Assembly: GCF_044904705.1 (NCBI RefSeq)
Contig: NZ_JADIKL010000008.1
Location: 62,001-126,000, forward strand
Length of the DNA stretch: 64,000 bases
Source: Rhodanobacter_A agri
Lineage (GTDB): Bacteria; Pseudomonadota; Gammaproteobacteria; Xanthomonadales; Rhodanobacteraceae
Direction of reading: 5' to 3'
The translations under genes and the position numbers were made by a program. This document shows positions 56,850 through 64,000 of this stretch, one piece after another; position 1 is the first letter of the stretch; each line of letters starts with the position of its first letter. Under the pieces are notes generated by a model. The model worked only from the letters and a program-made list of their open reading frames with translations. It was not told where the DNA came from and did not search any database.

Positions 56850-59201
56850 ATGAATCGTTCGTTGAAACTGCCACTGCTGGTGGCGCTGACCCTTGGCAGC
56901 GGCCACGCACTGGCGCTGGACCTGGGCCAGGTCCAGGTCAAGTCGGCGCTGGGCCAGCCACTGCTGGCGGAAATCCCGGTGCAGAAGGCGACGCCGGCCG
57001 AGTTGCAGCAGCTCAGCGTGCAACTGGCTTCGGGCGAGGAATTCGCACGTGCCGGGGTGAGCGGCGGACGACCCTCGATTCCCCTGCGCTTCGACGTGGT
57101 CGACGGCGCCAACGGCCACAAAGTCATCCGCATTACCAGCGAGGCGGCGGTCAACGACCCGTTCCTCGATCTGCTGGTCGAGATCAGCGGCGGCACCGGC
57201 AAGAGCGTGCGCGAATACACCATCTTGCTCGATCCGCCCGGCAGCAACCCGGCGCCGGTAGCGTCGCATACCCCCGCCGCTTCCCATGCGGCATCCCATG
57301 AGGCGAAGCCGGCCGCCACCGCGTCCGCACCCCGCCCGGCCAGCCATGCCGGCGCGACGCATGCCGCCGCGACGGAACAGGTGGCGAATGGCCGTTTTGG
57401 ACCGGTTGCACGCGGCCAGACCTTGTCCGCGGTGGCTCACCAGACGGCACCGGCCGGCGTCGACGTCAACCAGATGCTGCTGGCGCTCAAGCAGGCCAAT
57501 CCCGACGCGTTCTACCGCGACAACATCAATGCGTTGAAGGCTGGCGCGGTGTTGCGCATCCCCAGCAAGGACGAGGCTGCAGCGGTTGCCATCGCCGCCG
57601 CCGCAGAAGAAGTGCGCCGCCAGAACGGCGACTGGCGCAACGGCACGGTGAGCAGTTCGCCGGTGACCGTGGCCGATGCGGGCACGCGCGCCGGTACCTC
57701 CAGCTCGCCCACGGCGGCTGCAGGCAGCAAGGGCGACCACCTGGCCCTGATGCCGGCGAAGCAGGGCAGCAAGGCTGCCGCTGCGGCGGCCGGGGCGGAG
57801 CAGGGCAATGCGCTGCGCCAGGATTTGCTGCGCAGCCAGGAGACCCTCGCCAGCCTGCAGCAGCAGGGTGCGGACCTGAAGTCGCGGCTGAAGGATCTCA
57901 GCGACATCAACAACAAGAACGAACGCCTGCTGGCGCTCAAGGACAGCGAGATCGCCGAGCTGCAGCAGAAGCTGGCCGCGGCGCGCAAAGCTTCCGGCCA
58001 GCCGGTCGAACCGGTGCATGCGGCGCCTGCTGCCGCAGCGACGGCGGCGACAGCGACTGGCGCGAGCACGGCGAAGCCGGCGGAGCAGCCGGCCAGTGTC
58101 GCCCCGGCCGCGGCGGCGACCGCTGGCAACCAGCCCGTGACCGCGGCTGCCAAACCGGCAGCGGCCCCGTCTGCTGCCGCGACGGCGCCCACCACGGGCC
58201 AGCCGGCCGCGGCCGCCACGCCGGCGAAGACCACCCCGATCAAGCCGACGGCCATCAAGCCGGCAGCGCCGGCGAGCGAGGAACCCTGGTACACGCAGCT
58301 GTGGGCGCAGGCGCTGGGCGCCATCGTCCTGGTGCTGCTGTTGCTGGGCGCGCTGCTCGGCCGTCGCCGCAAGGCGAAGCCCGCGGTCCAGGCGCCGAAG
58401 CTGGCGCCGTCGCTGGCCGACCGTTTCGGCGACACGCCGCTGGTCGACAGTGCCGACGACGTCGACCAGAACCAGTTGCTCGACCAGCTGGCCGAGCATC
58501 CCGACGACATCGGCCTGCACCTGGAGCTGGTCAGCCTGTATTACGGCCGCCGCGACGTCGAGCATTTCGAGGCCGCCGCCGAGGCGATGCATGCCCACGT
58601 CACCGATCCGCATCAGGAAGAGTGGCAGGACGTGCTGCACATGGGCGAGGACCTGGTGCCCGGCCATCCGCTGTTCGCCGGGCACGGCGGCATGTCGGCG
58701 GAGGAGCTTGAGGCGCACCACGGCTTCGACATCGACAAGTACGCTGCCGAGCCCACCACTGAGCCTGCTGCGGCATCCGCGCCGGCCGGTCCGCCGCCGC
58801 TGCCTGCGCACCCGGTGAAGGTGAGCGAGTACAACTTCAATTTCGACCTGACGCCGGGGCACGAATCGGCGTCGTCGCCGAAGCATGCCGACGAGGTCGA
58901 GCCGGTCGTGGCGCACCAGGCCGCGGAGCATCACGCCGCTGACGACGATGTGACGGTGCTGCGCTCGTCGGCGTCGAGCTGGCAGTTCGAGGAGCCGGAG
59001 ATGCACGTCCATCCGGCTGGGCACGACATCGAGCCGCGCGATTTCAGCGACGACCCGGTGGACACCAAGCTCGACCTGGCTCGCGCCTACCTGGACATGG
59101 GCGACCCCGAAGGGGCCCGCGCCATGCTCGAGGAAGTGATCCACGAGGGCAGCCAAACGCAGCGCGACGTCGCCAAGCGCATGATCGACGACCTGCACTG
59201 A
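56850..59201 (+). CDS. fimV: FimV-family pilus assembly/polar hub protein
   Basis: A 783-residue inner-membrane protein needed for type IV pilus assembly and polar organisation. Signal peptide (LPLLVALTLGSGHALA), the FimV N-terminal domain (LGQVQVKSALGQPLLAEIPV), a LysM-like segment (RGQTLSAVAH), a coiled coil with Ala/Pro-rich linker, one transmembrane helix (GAIVLVLLLLGALLG, about 490-505), and the acidic C-terminal FimV/TPR motif (DTKLDLARAYLDMGDPEGAR) are seen in order. The start at 56850 has GGGGAG 6 nt upstream. A terminator-repeat array follows. Confidence 0.95.
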   Translation: MNRSLKLPLLVALTLGSGHALALDLGQVQVKSALGQPLLAEIPVQKATPAELQQLSVQLASGEEFARAGVSGGRPSIPLRFDVVDGANGHKVIRITSEAAVNDPFLDLLVEISGGTGKSVREYTILLDPPGSNPAPVASHTPAASHAASHEAKPAATASAPRPASHAGATHAAATEQVANGRFGPVARGQTLSAVAHQTAPAGVDVNQMLLALKQANPDAFYRDNINALKAGAVLRIPSKDEAAAVAIAAAAEEVRRQNGDWRNGTVSSSPVTVADAGTRAGTSSSPTAAAGSKGDHLALMPAKQGSKAAAAAAGAEQGNALRQDLLRSQETLASLQQQGADLKSRLKDLSDINNKNERLLALKDSEIAELQQKLAAARKASGQPVEPVHAAPAAAATAATATGASTAKPAEQPASVAPAAAATAGNQPVTAAAKPAAAPSAAATAPTTGQPAAAATPAKTTPIKPTAIKPAAPASEEPWYTQLWAQALGAIVLVLLLLGALLGRRRKAKPAVQAPKLAPSLADRFGDTPLVDSADDVDQNQLLDQLAEHPDDIGLHLELVSLYYGRRDVEHFEAAAEAMHAHVTDPHQEEWQDVLHMGEDLVPGHPLFAGHGGMSAEELEAHHGFDIDKYAAEPTTEPAAASAPAGPPPLPAHPVKVSEYNFNFDLTPGHESASSPKHADEVEPVVAHQAAEHHAADDDVTVLRSSASSWQFEEPEMHVHPAGHDIEPRDFSDDPVDTKLDLARAYLDMGDPEGARAMLEEVIHEGSQTQRDVAKRMIDDLH

Positions 59202-59229
59202 GTCGCCTGCGCGCACCTCGAACCCCGAA

Positions 59230-59259
59230 CGGGCCGGCCATGCCGGCCCGTTTGATTTT
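59230..59259 (+). terminator. Intrinsic terminator of fimV
   Basis: CGGGCCGGC-CAT-GCCGGCCCG followed by TTTGATTTT: a perfect 9-bp stem with a U-rich tail 28 bp past the fimV stop. Confidence 0.9.
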
Positions 59260-59406
59260 CGCGATCACGGACGATCGCAAAGTTTGAGGAGTGCGGCCAT
59301 GGATGGCCGCCCGTTTGATTTTCGCGATCACGGACGATCGCAAAGTTTGAGGAGTGCGGCCATGGATGGCCGCCCGTTTGATTTTCGCGATCACGGACGA
59401 TCGCAA
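59230..59406. repeat. Three tandem 63-bp copies of a terminator-like module
   Basis: Units begin at about 59230, 59293 and 59356 with exact 63-bp spacing. The shared part runs from CCGTTTGATTTTCGCGATCA through CGGACGATCGCAAA; GTTTGAGGAGT completes units 1 and 2, and unit 3 is cut short. Each unit has a GC hairpin plus T-rich tail (GGCCGGC/GCCGGCC in unit 1, GCGGCCAT/ATGGCCGC in units 2 and 3) and a second dyad, GCGATC-N6-GATCGC. It fills the 251-bp gap from fimV to truA. Confidence 0.9.
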
Positions 59407-59452
59407 ATGAAAATGCCTGCTACGCTGCGCACTTTCCGCATTCTCCCGATCC

Positions 59453-60223
59453 ATGCGCATCGCCCTGGGCATCGAATACGACGGCACCGACTTCCTCGGC
59501 TGGCAGCGCCTGAGCCATGGCAACACGGTGCAGGGCGCGCTGGAAGACGCCTTGTCGAAAGTGGCCGCGCAACCGGTCGAGGTGACCTGTGCGGGTCGCA
59601 CCGACGCCGGCGTGCATGGCCGTTGCCAGGTGGTGCATTTCGATACCGGGGTGTCGCGTGCGATGCGCGGCTGGCTGCTGGGCGCGACCTCCAACCTGCC
59701 GACCGGCGTGGCGGTGCTGTGGGCGCAGCCGGTGGCGGAGGATTTCCACGCGCGTTTTTCCGCGCGCAGCCGGCGTTATCGCTACACCATCCTCAACCGG
59801 CCGGTACGCGCGGCGCTGGACGCGCGCTACGTGACCTGGGAACGCTTGCCGCTGGATGCAGCGCGCATGCATGAGGCCGCGCAGGCGTTGCTGGGCGAGC
59901 ACGACTTTTCCGCATTCCGCGCGGTGTCCTGCCAGGCTGCACACGCGCGGCGTTCCGTGCTGGCGGTGAGCGTACGACGGGAAGACGAGCAGGTGATCGT
60001 GGAGATCGAGGCAAACGCTTTCCTGCACCACATGGTGCGCAACATCGTGGGTTCGCTGCTGCCGGTGGGGCGCGGCGAGCAGCCTGTCGCATGGGTCGGC
60101 GAACTGCTGGCGGGGCGCAACCGCGAGGTGGCCGGACCGACCGCGCCATCCTCCGGGCTCACCTTCATCGGCCCGCGCTACGAGGCGCATTGGGGTCTGC
60201 CCGCAGCGGTGAGCCAACCATGA
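59453..60223 (+). CDS. truA: tRNA pseudouridine(38-40) synthase TruA
   Basis: A 256-residue enzyme that isomerises uridines in the tRNA anticodon arm. The catalytic aspartate is D51 in CAGRTDAGVHGRCQVVHFD. LGIEYDGTDFLGWQ opens the protein and FLHHMVRNIVGSLLPVGRG is the second family motif. It overlaps trpF by 4 bp, as in pseudomonads and xanthomonads. Confidence 0.97.
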   Translation: MRIALGIEYDGTDFLGWQRLSHGNTVQGALEDALSKVAAQPVEVTCAGRTDAGVHGRCQVVHFDTGVSRAMRGWLLGATSNLPTGVAVLWAQPVAEDFHARFSARSRRYRYTILNRPVRAALDARYVTWERLPLDAARMHEAAQALLGEHDFSAFRAVSCQAAHARRSVLAVSVRREDEQVIVEIEANAFLHHMVRNIVGSLLPVGRGEQPVAWVGELLAGRNREVAGPTAPSSGLTFIGPRYEAHWGLPAAVSQP

Positions 60224-60855
60224 CGCGCATCAAGTGCTGCGGCATGACCCGCGTCGAGGACGCCTTGCTGGCCGCACAGCTCGGTGCCGACGCGATCGGA
60301 CTGGTGTTCACCGCGCGCAGCCGGCGCCGCGTTTCCGTGGCGCAGGCGCAGGCCATCGTGCATGCCCTGCCGCCGTTCGTAAGCACAGTGGCACTGTTCA
60401 TGGACGACGCGCCGGCGCTGGTGGAGGAAGTCATCGCCACCGTGGTGCCGGACCTGTTGCAGTTCCACGGCGGCGAATCAGACGCCTGGTGCGCGCAGTT
60501 CGGCCATCGCTACCTCAAGGCCATCGCGATGGGCGAGGGTGCTGCTGCGCTGGCGCGCCTGCGCGACTATCCGCGTGCCGCCGCGCTGCTGCTCGACGGC
60601 CACGGCCTCGGCGAGGCCGGTGGTGGCGGCAAAGCTTTCGATTGGTCGCTGATGCCCAGGAACCTTGTGCAGCCGCTGGTGCTTGCCGGGGGGCTGCACG
60701 CCGGCAACGTGGCCGAAGCGATCCGCGTCGCGCGACCGTGGGCGGTGGACGTGGCCAGCGGCGTGGAGTCGGCGCCTGGCATCAAGGATGCCGGCAAGCT
60801 GCGGGATTTCATCGCGGCGGTGCGTGCCACGGACGAAGGAGAAGGCACGCCATGA
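60220..60855 (+). CDS. trpF: Phosphoribosylanthranilate isomerase
   Basis: A 211-residue TIM-barrel enzyme for the third step from chorismate to tryptophan. The general-base cysteine is in IKCCGMTRVEDAL, the acid aspartate in FMDDAPALVEEVI or LLLDGHGLGEAGGGG, and the phosphate-binding loops are LAGGLHAGNVAEA and DVASGVESAPGIKD. It starts in the truA stop (ATGA). trpB follows only after a divergent LysR gene. Confidence 0.96.
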   Translation: MTRIKCCGMTRVEDALLAAQLGADAIGLVFTARSRRRVSVAQAQAIVHALPPFVSTVALFMDDAPALVEEVIATVVPDLLQFHGGESDAWCAQFGHRYLKAIAMGEGAAALARLRDYPRAAALLLDGHGLGEAGGGGKAFDWSLMPRNLVQPLVLAGGLHAGNVAEAIRVARPWAVDVASGVESAPGIKDAGKLRDFIAAVRATDEGEGTP

Positions 60856-60968
60856 GCGAAGCTTCCAGCACGATGCCGGCAGCGGCCGTGGTGGAGGAGT
60901 GCAGGTCAATGCAAAGCAGAATCGCTGGCCGTGCTTTCACCGTGCACGCTGAGCGTAGCCTGCGATAG
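60852..60968 (+). CDS. Possible small ORF after trpF (38 codons)
   Basis: It starts in the trpF stop (ATGA) and encodes MSEASSTMPAAAVVEECRSM followed by 18 residues. The latter part runs into a dispersed repeat, so it may be the remnant of a once longer gene. No family is recognised. Confidence 0.3.
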   Translation: MSEASSTMPAAAVVEECRSMQSRIAGRAFTVHAERSLR

Positions 60969-60987
60969 CAAGCGGAGTCGAAGCGCG
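60939..60987. repeat. Second copy of the CTGAGCG..GGAGTCGAAG repeat
   Basis: ACCGTGCACGCTGAGCGTAG, a diverged centre, then GGAGTCGAAGCG. It aligns with 43692-43737 at both ends. Between trpF and the LysR gene. Confidence 0.5.
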
Positions 60988-61000
60988 GCAGAAATCTCGA

Positions 61001-61894
61001 TCAGGCCTCGGCCAGTTCGCCGCGCAGCCAGTCCGCCAGCGCCGCGAGCCTCGCATCGTCGGTTCGTCGCGCCGAAACCAGCACCCAGCGCGCGGACGTT
61101 TCGCGGAATCCCCAGGGTGCCAGCAAACGCCCGCTGGCCAGGTCGTCGGCAACCAGCGGCTGCGGCGCGATGGCCACGCCCAGCCCGGCCGCAGCAGCCT
61201 CCAGCAGGAAGTAGAGGTGGGGCAGGGCCTGCGTCTGCTGCAGCGATTCGGGGGGCAGGCCCATGGCGTGCGCCCACTCCGGCCAGGCCTGCGGGCGCGA
61301 GGCGGTGTGCAGCAGCGGCTCGTCGCACAGTGCGGTGGCGGGCAGTTCGCGCAGGCGGTCTGCGTCGGGGTAGCGCGGGCTGAGTACCGGGCCGATGCGT
61401 TCCGGCGCCAGTTCGTGCACTTGCCAGCCGGCAGGCCAGGGCGGCGCGGCCAGCAGCAGGGCGGCATCCACGTCGGCCAGGTGGTCGGCCACGGGTTCGT
61501 CCTGTACGGCCAGATGCAGCGTCAGCGCGGGCAGTTCGTAGCGCAGGCGCTCCAGCCGGGGAATCACCCAGCGTGCCAGCACACTGCCGGAACAACCGAG
61601 CACGTAGGCCGACATGCCGCTGGTCTTTTTCAGTTGCAGCCAGCCTTCCCGCAATTGCCCGAACGCGGCGCTGCATTGCTCGCGCAACTGCTGCCCGGTC
61701 GCGGTCAGCGCGACGCCGCGACCCTGACGGACGAACAGCGGCTGGCCCAGGGCTTCTTCCAGCGCGCGCACTTGCCGGCTCACCGCGCCGTGGGTCACGT
61801 GCAGTTCCTGTGCGGCGAGGCTCATGCTGCCCAGTCGCGCAGCGGACTCGAAGGCGCGAAGGGCATTCAGCGAGGGCAGATCGCGATCCGACAT
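61001..61894 (-). CDS. trpI: LysR-family regulator, TrpI-like
   Basis: A 297-residue LTTR. The N-terminal helix-turn-helix, LPSLNALRAFESAARLGSMS then ELHVTHGAVSRQVRALEE, is the TrpI/GcvA type. The effector domain (about 95-290) follows, with LGVAIAPQPLVADDLASGRL typical of the branch. It is divergent from trpBA with a 104-bp gap, the arrangement of trpI-trpBA in Pseudomonas, where TrpI with indoleglycerol phosphate activates trpBA. The same role here is inferred. Confidence 0.82.
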   Translation of the reverse strand: MSDRDLPSLNALRAFESAARLGSMSLAAQELHVTHGAVSRQVRALEEALGQPLFVRQGRGVALTATGQQLREQCSAAFGQLREGWLQLKKTSGMSAYVLGCSGSVLARWVIPRLERLRYELPALTLHLAVQDEPVADHLADVDAALLLAAPPWPAGWQVHELAPERIGPVLSPRYPDADRLRELPATALCDEPLLHTASRPQAWPEWAHAMGLPPESLQQTQALPHLYFLLEAAAAGLGVAIAPQPLVADDLASGRLLAPWGFRETSARWVLVSARRTDDARLAALADWLRGELAEA

Positions 61895-61896
61895 GC

Positions 61897-61913
61897 TGTG
61901 AGTCTAGCTCAAG
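61897..61913. promoter_or_regulatory. Candidate TrpI-binding dyad
   Basis: TGTGAG-TCTAG-CTCAAG, centred on TGAG-N5-CTCA, 3 bp upstream of the LysR start and about 85 bp before trpB. From memory, the TrpI high-affinity site has a TGTGAG-N5 dyad of this kind. Confidence 0.45.
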
Positions 61914-61998
61914 TATCACTGCGATCTTTTCGCTTTTTCGCGGGGTGCGCAGGCGCTAAGGTGTGAGCCTGTCGCCGCCGCTTTCCGTTGGAGCCGCC

Positions 61999-63206
<1,208 letters not shown>

Positions 63207-63210
<4 letters not shown>

Positions 63211-64000
63211 ATCGCATCGACCGTCGCTTTGCAGCGCTCAAGGCCGCCGGCCGCACCGGACTGATCCCCTTCGTCACGGCGGGCGATCCTTCGCCCGAAC
63301 ACGCGGTGGCGCTGATGCACGCCCTGGTCGAATCCGGCGCCGACCTGATCGAACTGGGTGTGCCGTTCTCCGACCCCATGGCCGACGGCCCGGTGATCCA
63401 GCACGCCAGCGAGCGGGCGATTGCCGCGGGCGTAGGTCTGGCCAAGGTGCTCGGTTGGGTGGCGCAGTTCCGCCAGCGCGACAACGACACGCCGGTCGTG
63501 TTGATGGGCTACCTCAACCCCATCGAGATCCACGGCTATGCGCGCTTCGCCGCAGAGGCCGTGCAGGCCGGCGTGGACGGCGTGCTGGTGGTGGACTGCC
63601 CGCTGGAGGAATCGGCGGTACTGCTGCCATTGCGGGAAGCGGGCCTCAGGCAGATCCTGCTCGCCGCACCCACCACGGCGCCGGAGCGCCTGGCGAAACT
63701 GTGTGCGGCGGCCGCGGGTTTCCTCTACTACGTATCCTTCGCCGGCATTACCGGCGCCGCACGGCTGAGCACCACGGACATCGCCGAGCGCGTGGCCGAC
63801 ATCCGTGGCCATGCAAACGCGCCGGTGGCGGTGGGCTTCGGCGTGCGCGATGCCGAAAGTGCGAAGGCCATCGCCGGTTTCGCCGACGCGGTGGTAATCG
63901 GCAGCGCGCTGGTGGAGCGGCTGGCAGGCGCAGCGTCGGCGGCGGAAGTCGAGGACCGTGTCAGCGGTTTCCTGGCGCCGATCCGTGCCGCGCTGGATGC
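63207..64000 (+). CDS. trpA: Tryptophan synthase alpha subunit (3' end cut by window)
   Basis: 264 codons are visible, nearly the whole TIM-barrel subunit (usual length about 265-270). It cleaves indole-3-glycerol phosphate and channels indole to TrpB. The catalytic glutamate and aspartate are in LIELGVPFSDPMADGPVIQ. VSFAGITGA and VAVGFGVRDAE are the phosphate-binding loops. It starts ATGA in the trpB stop. The stop codon is beyond 64000. Confidence 0.97.

Noticed and set aside
59230..59406. CRISPR array
   Set aside because: The repeats are 63 bp and directly tandem with no unique spacers, and no cas gene is present.
59284..59452. Peptide encoded by the tandem repeats (21-residue repeated unit)
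   Set aside because: The frame stays open only because the unit is a multiple of three; it runs on into truA in the wrong frame and overlaps terminator stems.

Overview
The window is high-GC chromosomal DNA of a gammaproteobacterium. Gene order points to the Lysobacterales/Xanthomonadales, probably a Rhodanobacter- or Dyella-like member of the Rhodanobacteraceae. The evidence is the blocks prmB-aroC-asd-fimV-truA-trpF-trpBA and nth-rnfB, the RND and OprD-type envelope genes, and intergenic CCCTCTCCC palindromes of the kind common in xanthomonads. The genus is an inference; no rRNA is present.

Layout. 1-2.3 kb is accessory DNA: a small DNA-binding protein, an IS1595-family transposase, and a coiled-coil/winged-helix protein, with many palindromes. 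2.4-5.6 kb is gcvP behind a tandem glycine riboswitch. 5.8-10.5 kb holds a VOC-fold protein, tRNA-Leu(CAG) with a strong promoter, the overlapping set rnr-rlmB-small membrane protein, and an SMR exporter (SugE/Gdx) preceded by two ACGG-loop hairpins that match a guanidine-II riboswitch. A 266-bp MITE has inserted exactly at the sugE stop codon. 10.8-15.6 kb is the phosphate uptake operon pstSCAB-phoU on the minus strand. RNase T and an OprD-like porin follow; both pstS and the porin have upstream 11-bp-period direct repeats resembling Pho boxes.

18-26.3 kb is a tripartite RND efflux system (permease, adaptor, outer-membrane factor) behind a QseBC-like two-component pair. Matching CTTAnG-N5-CTTnnG sites precede both the regulator and the pump. 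26.4-31.3 kb carries a DUF2501 protein, nth, an RnfB-like ferredoxin, an unknown secreted protein and metG. 31.4-36.7 kb looks like a sugar-use cluster: MFS transporter, HAD phosphatase, DeoR regulator and a Tat-exported GH2 beta-galactosidase.

36.6-51.2 kb is mostly housekeeping in short operons: mrp-FMN reductase, dcd, a lipoprotein, HIT-dienelactone hydrolase, rimO, DUF3025, an ADP-ribosylglycohydrolase-like protein, a greB operon headed by a possible 22-codon gene, an MltD-like lytic transglycosylase, and psd. 51.3-64 kb runs prmB, GNAT, aroC, a 2-hydroxyacid dehydrogenase, asd, fimV, truA, trpF, a divergent TrpI-like LysR regulator, trpB and trpA (cut by the window end). Between fimV and truA a terminator-containing module of 63 bp is repeated three times.

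The most informative signals are regulatory: the predicted guanidine-II riboswitch, the tandem glycine riboswitch, the paired response-regulator sites, the Pho-box-like sites linking pst to a porin, and a TrpI-type dyad. The mobile or repetitive signals are the MITE, the IS1595 gene and the triplicated terminator. No CRISPR array, rRNA or prophage structural gene was seen.
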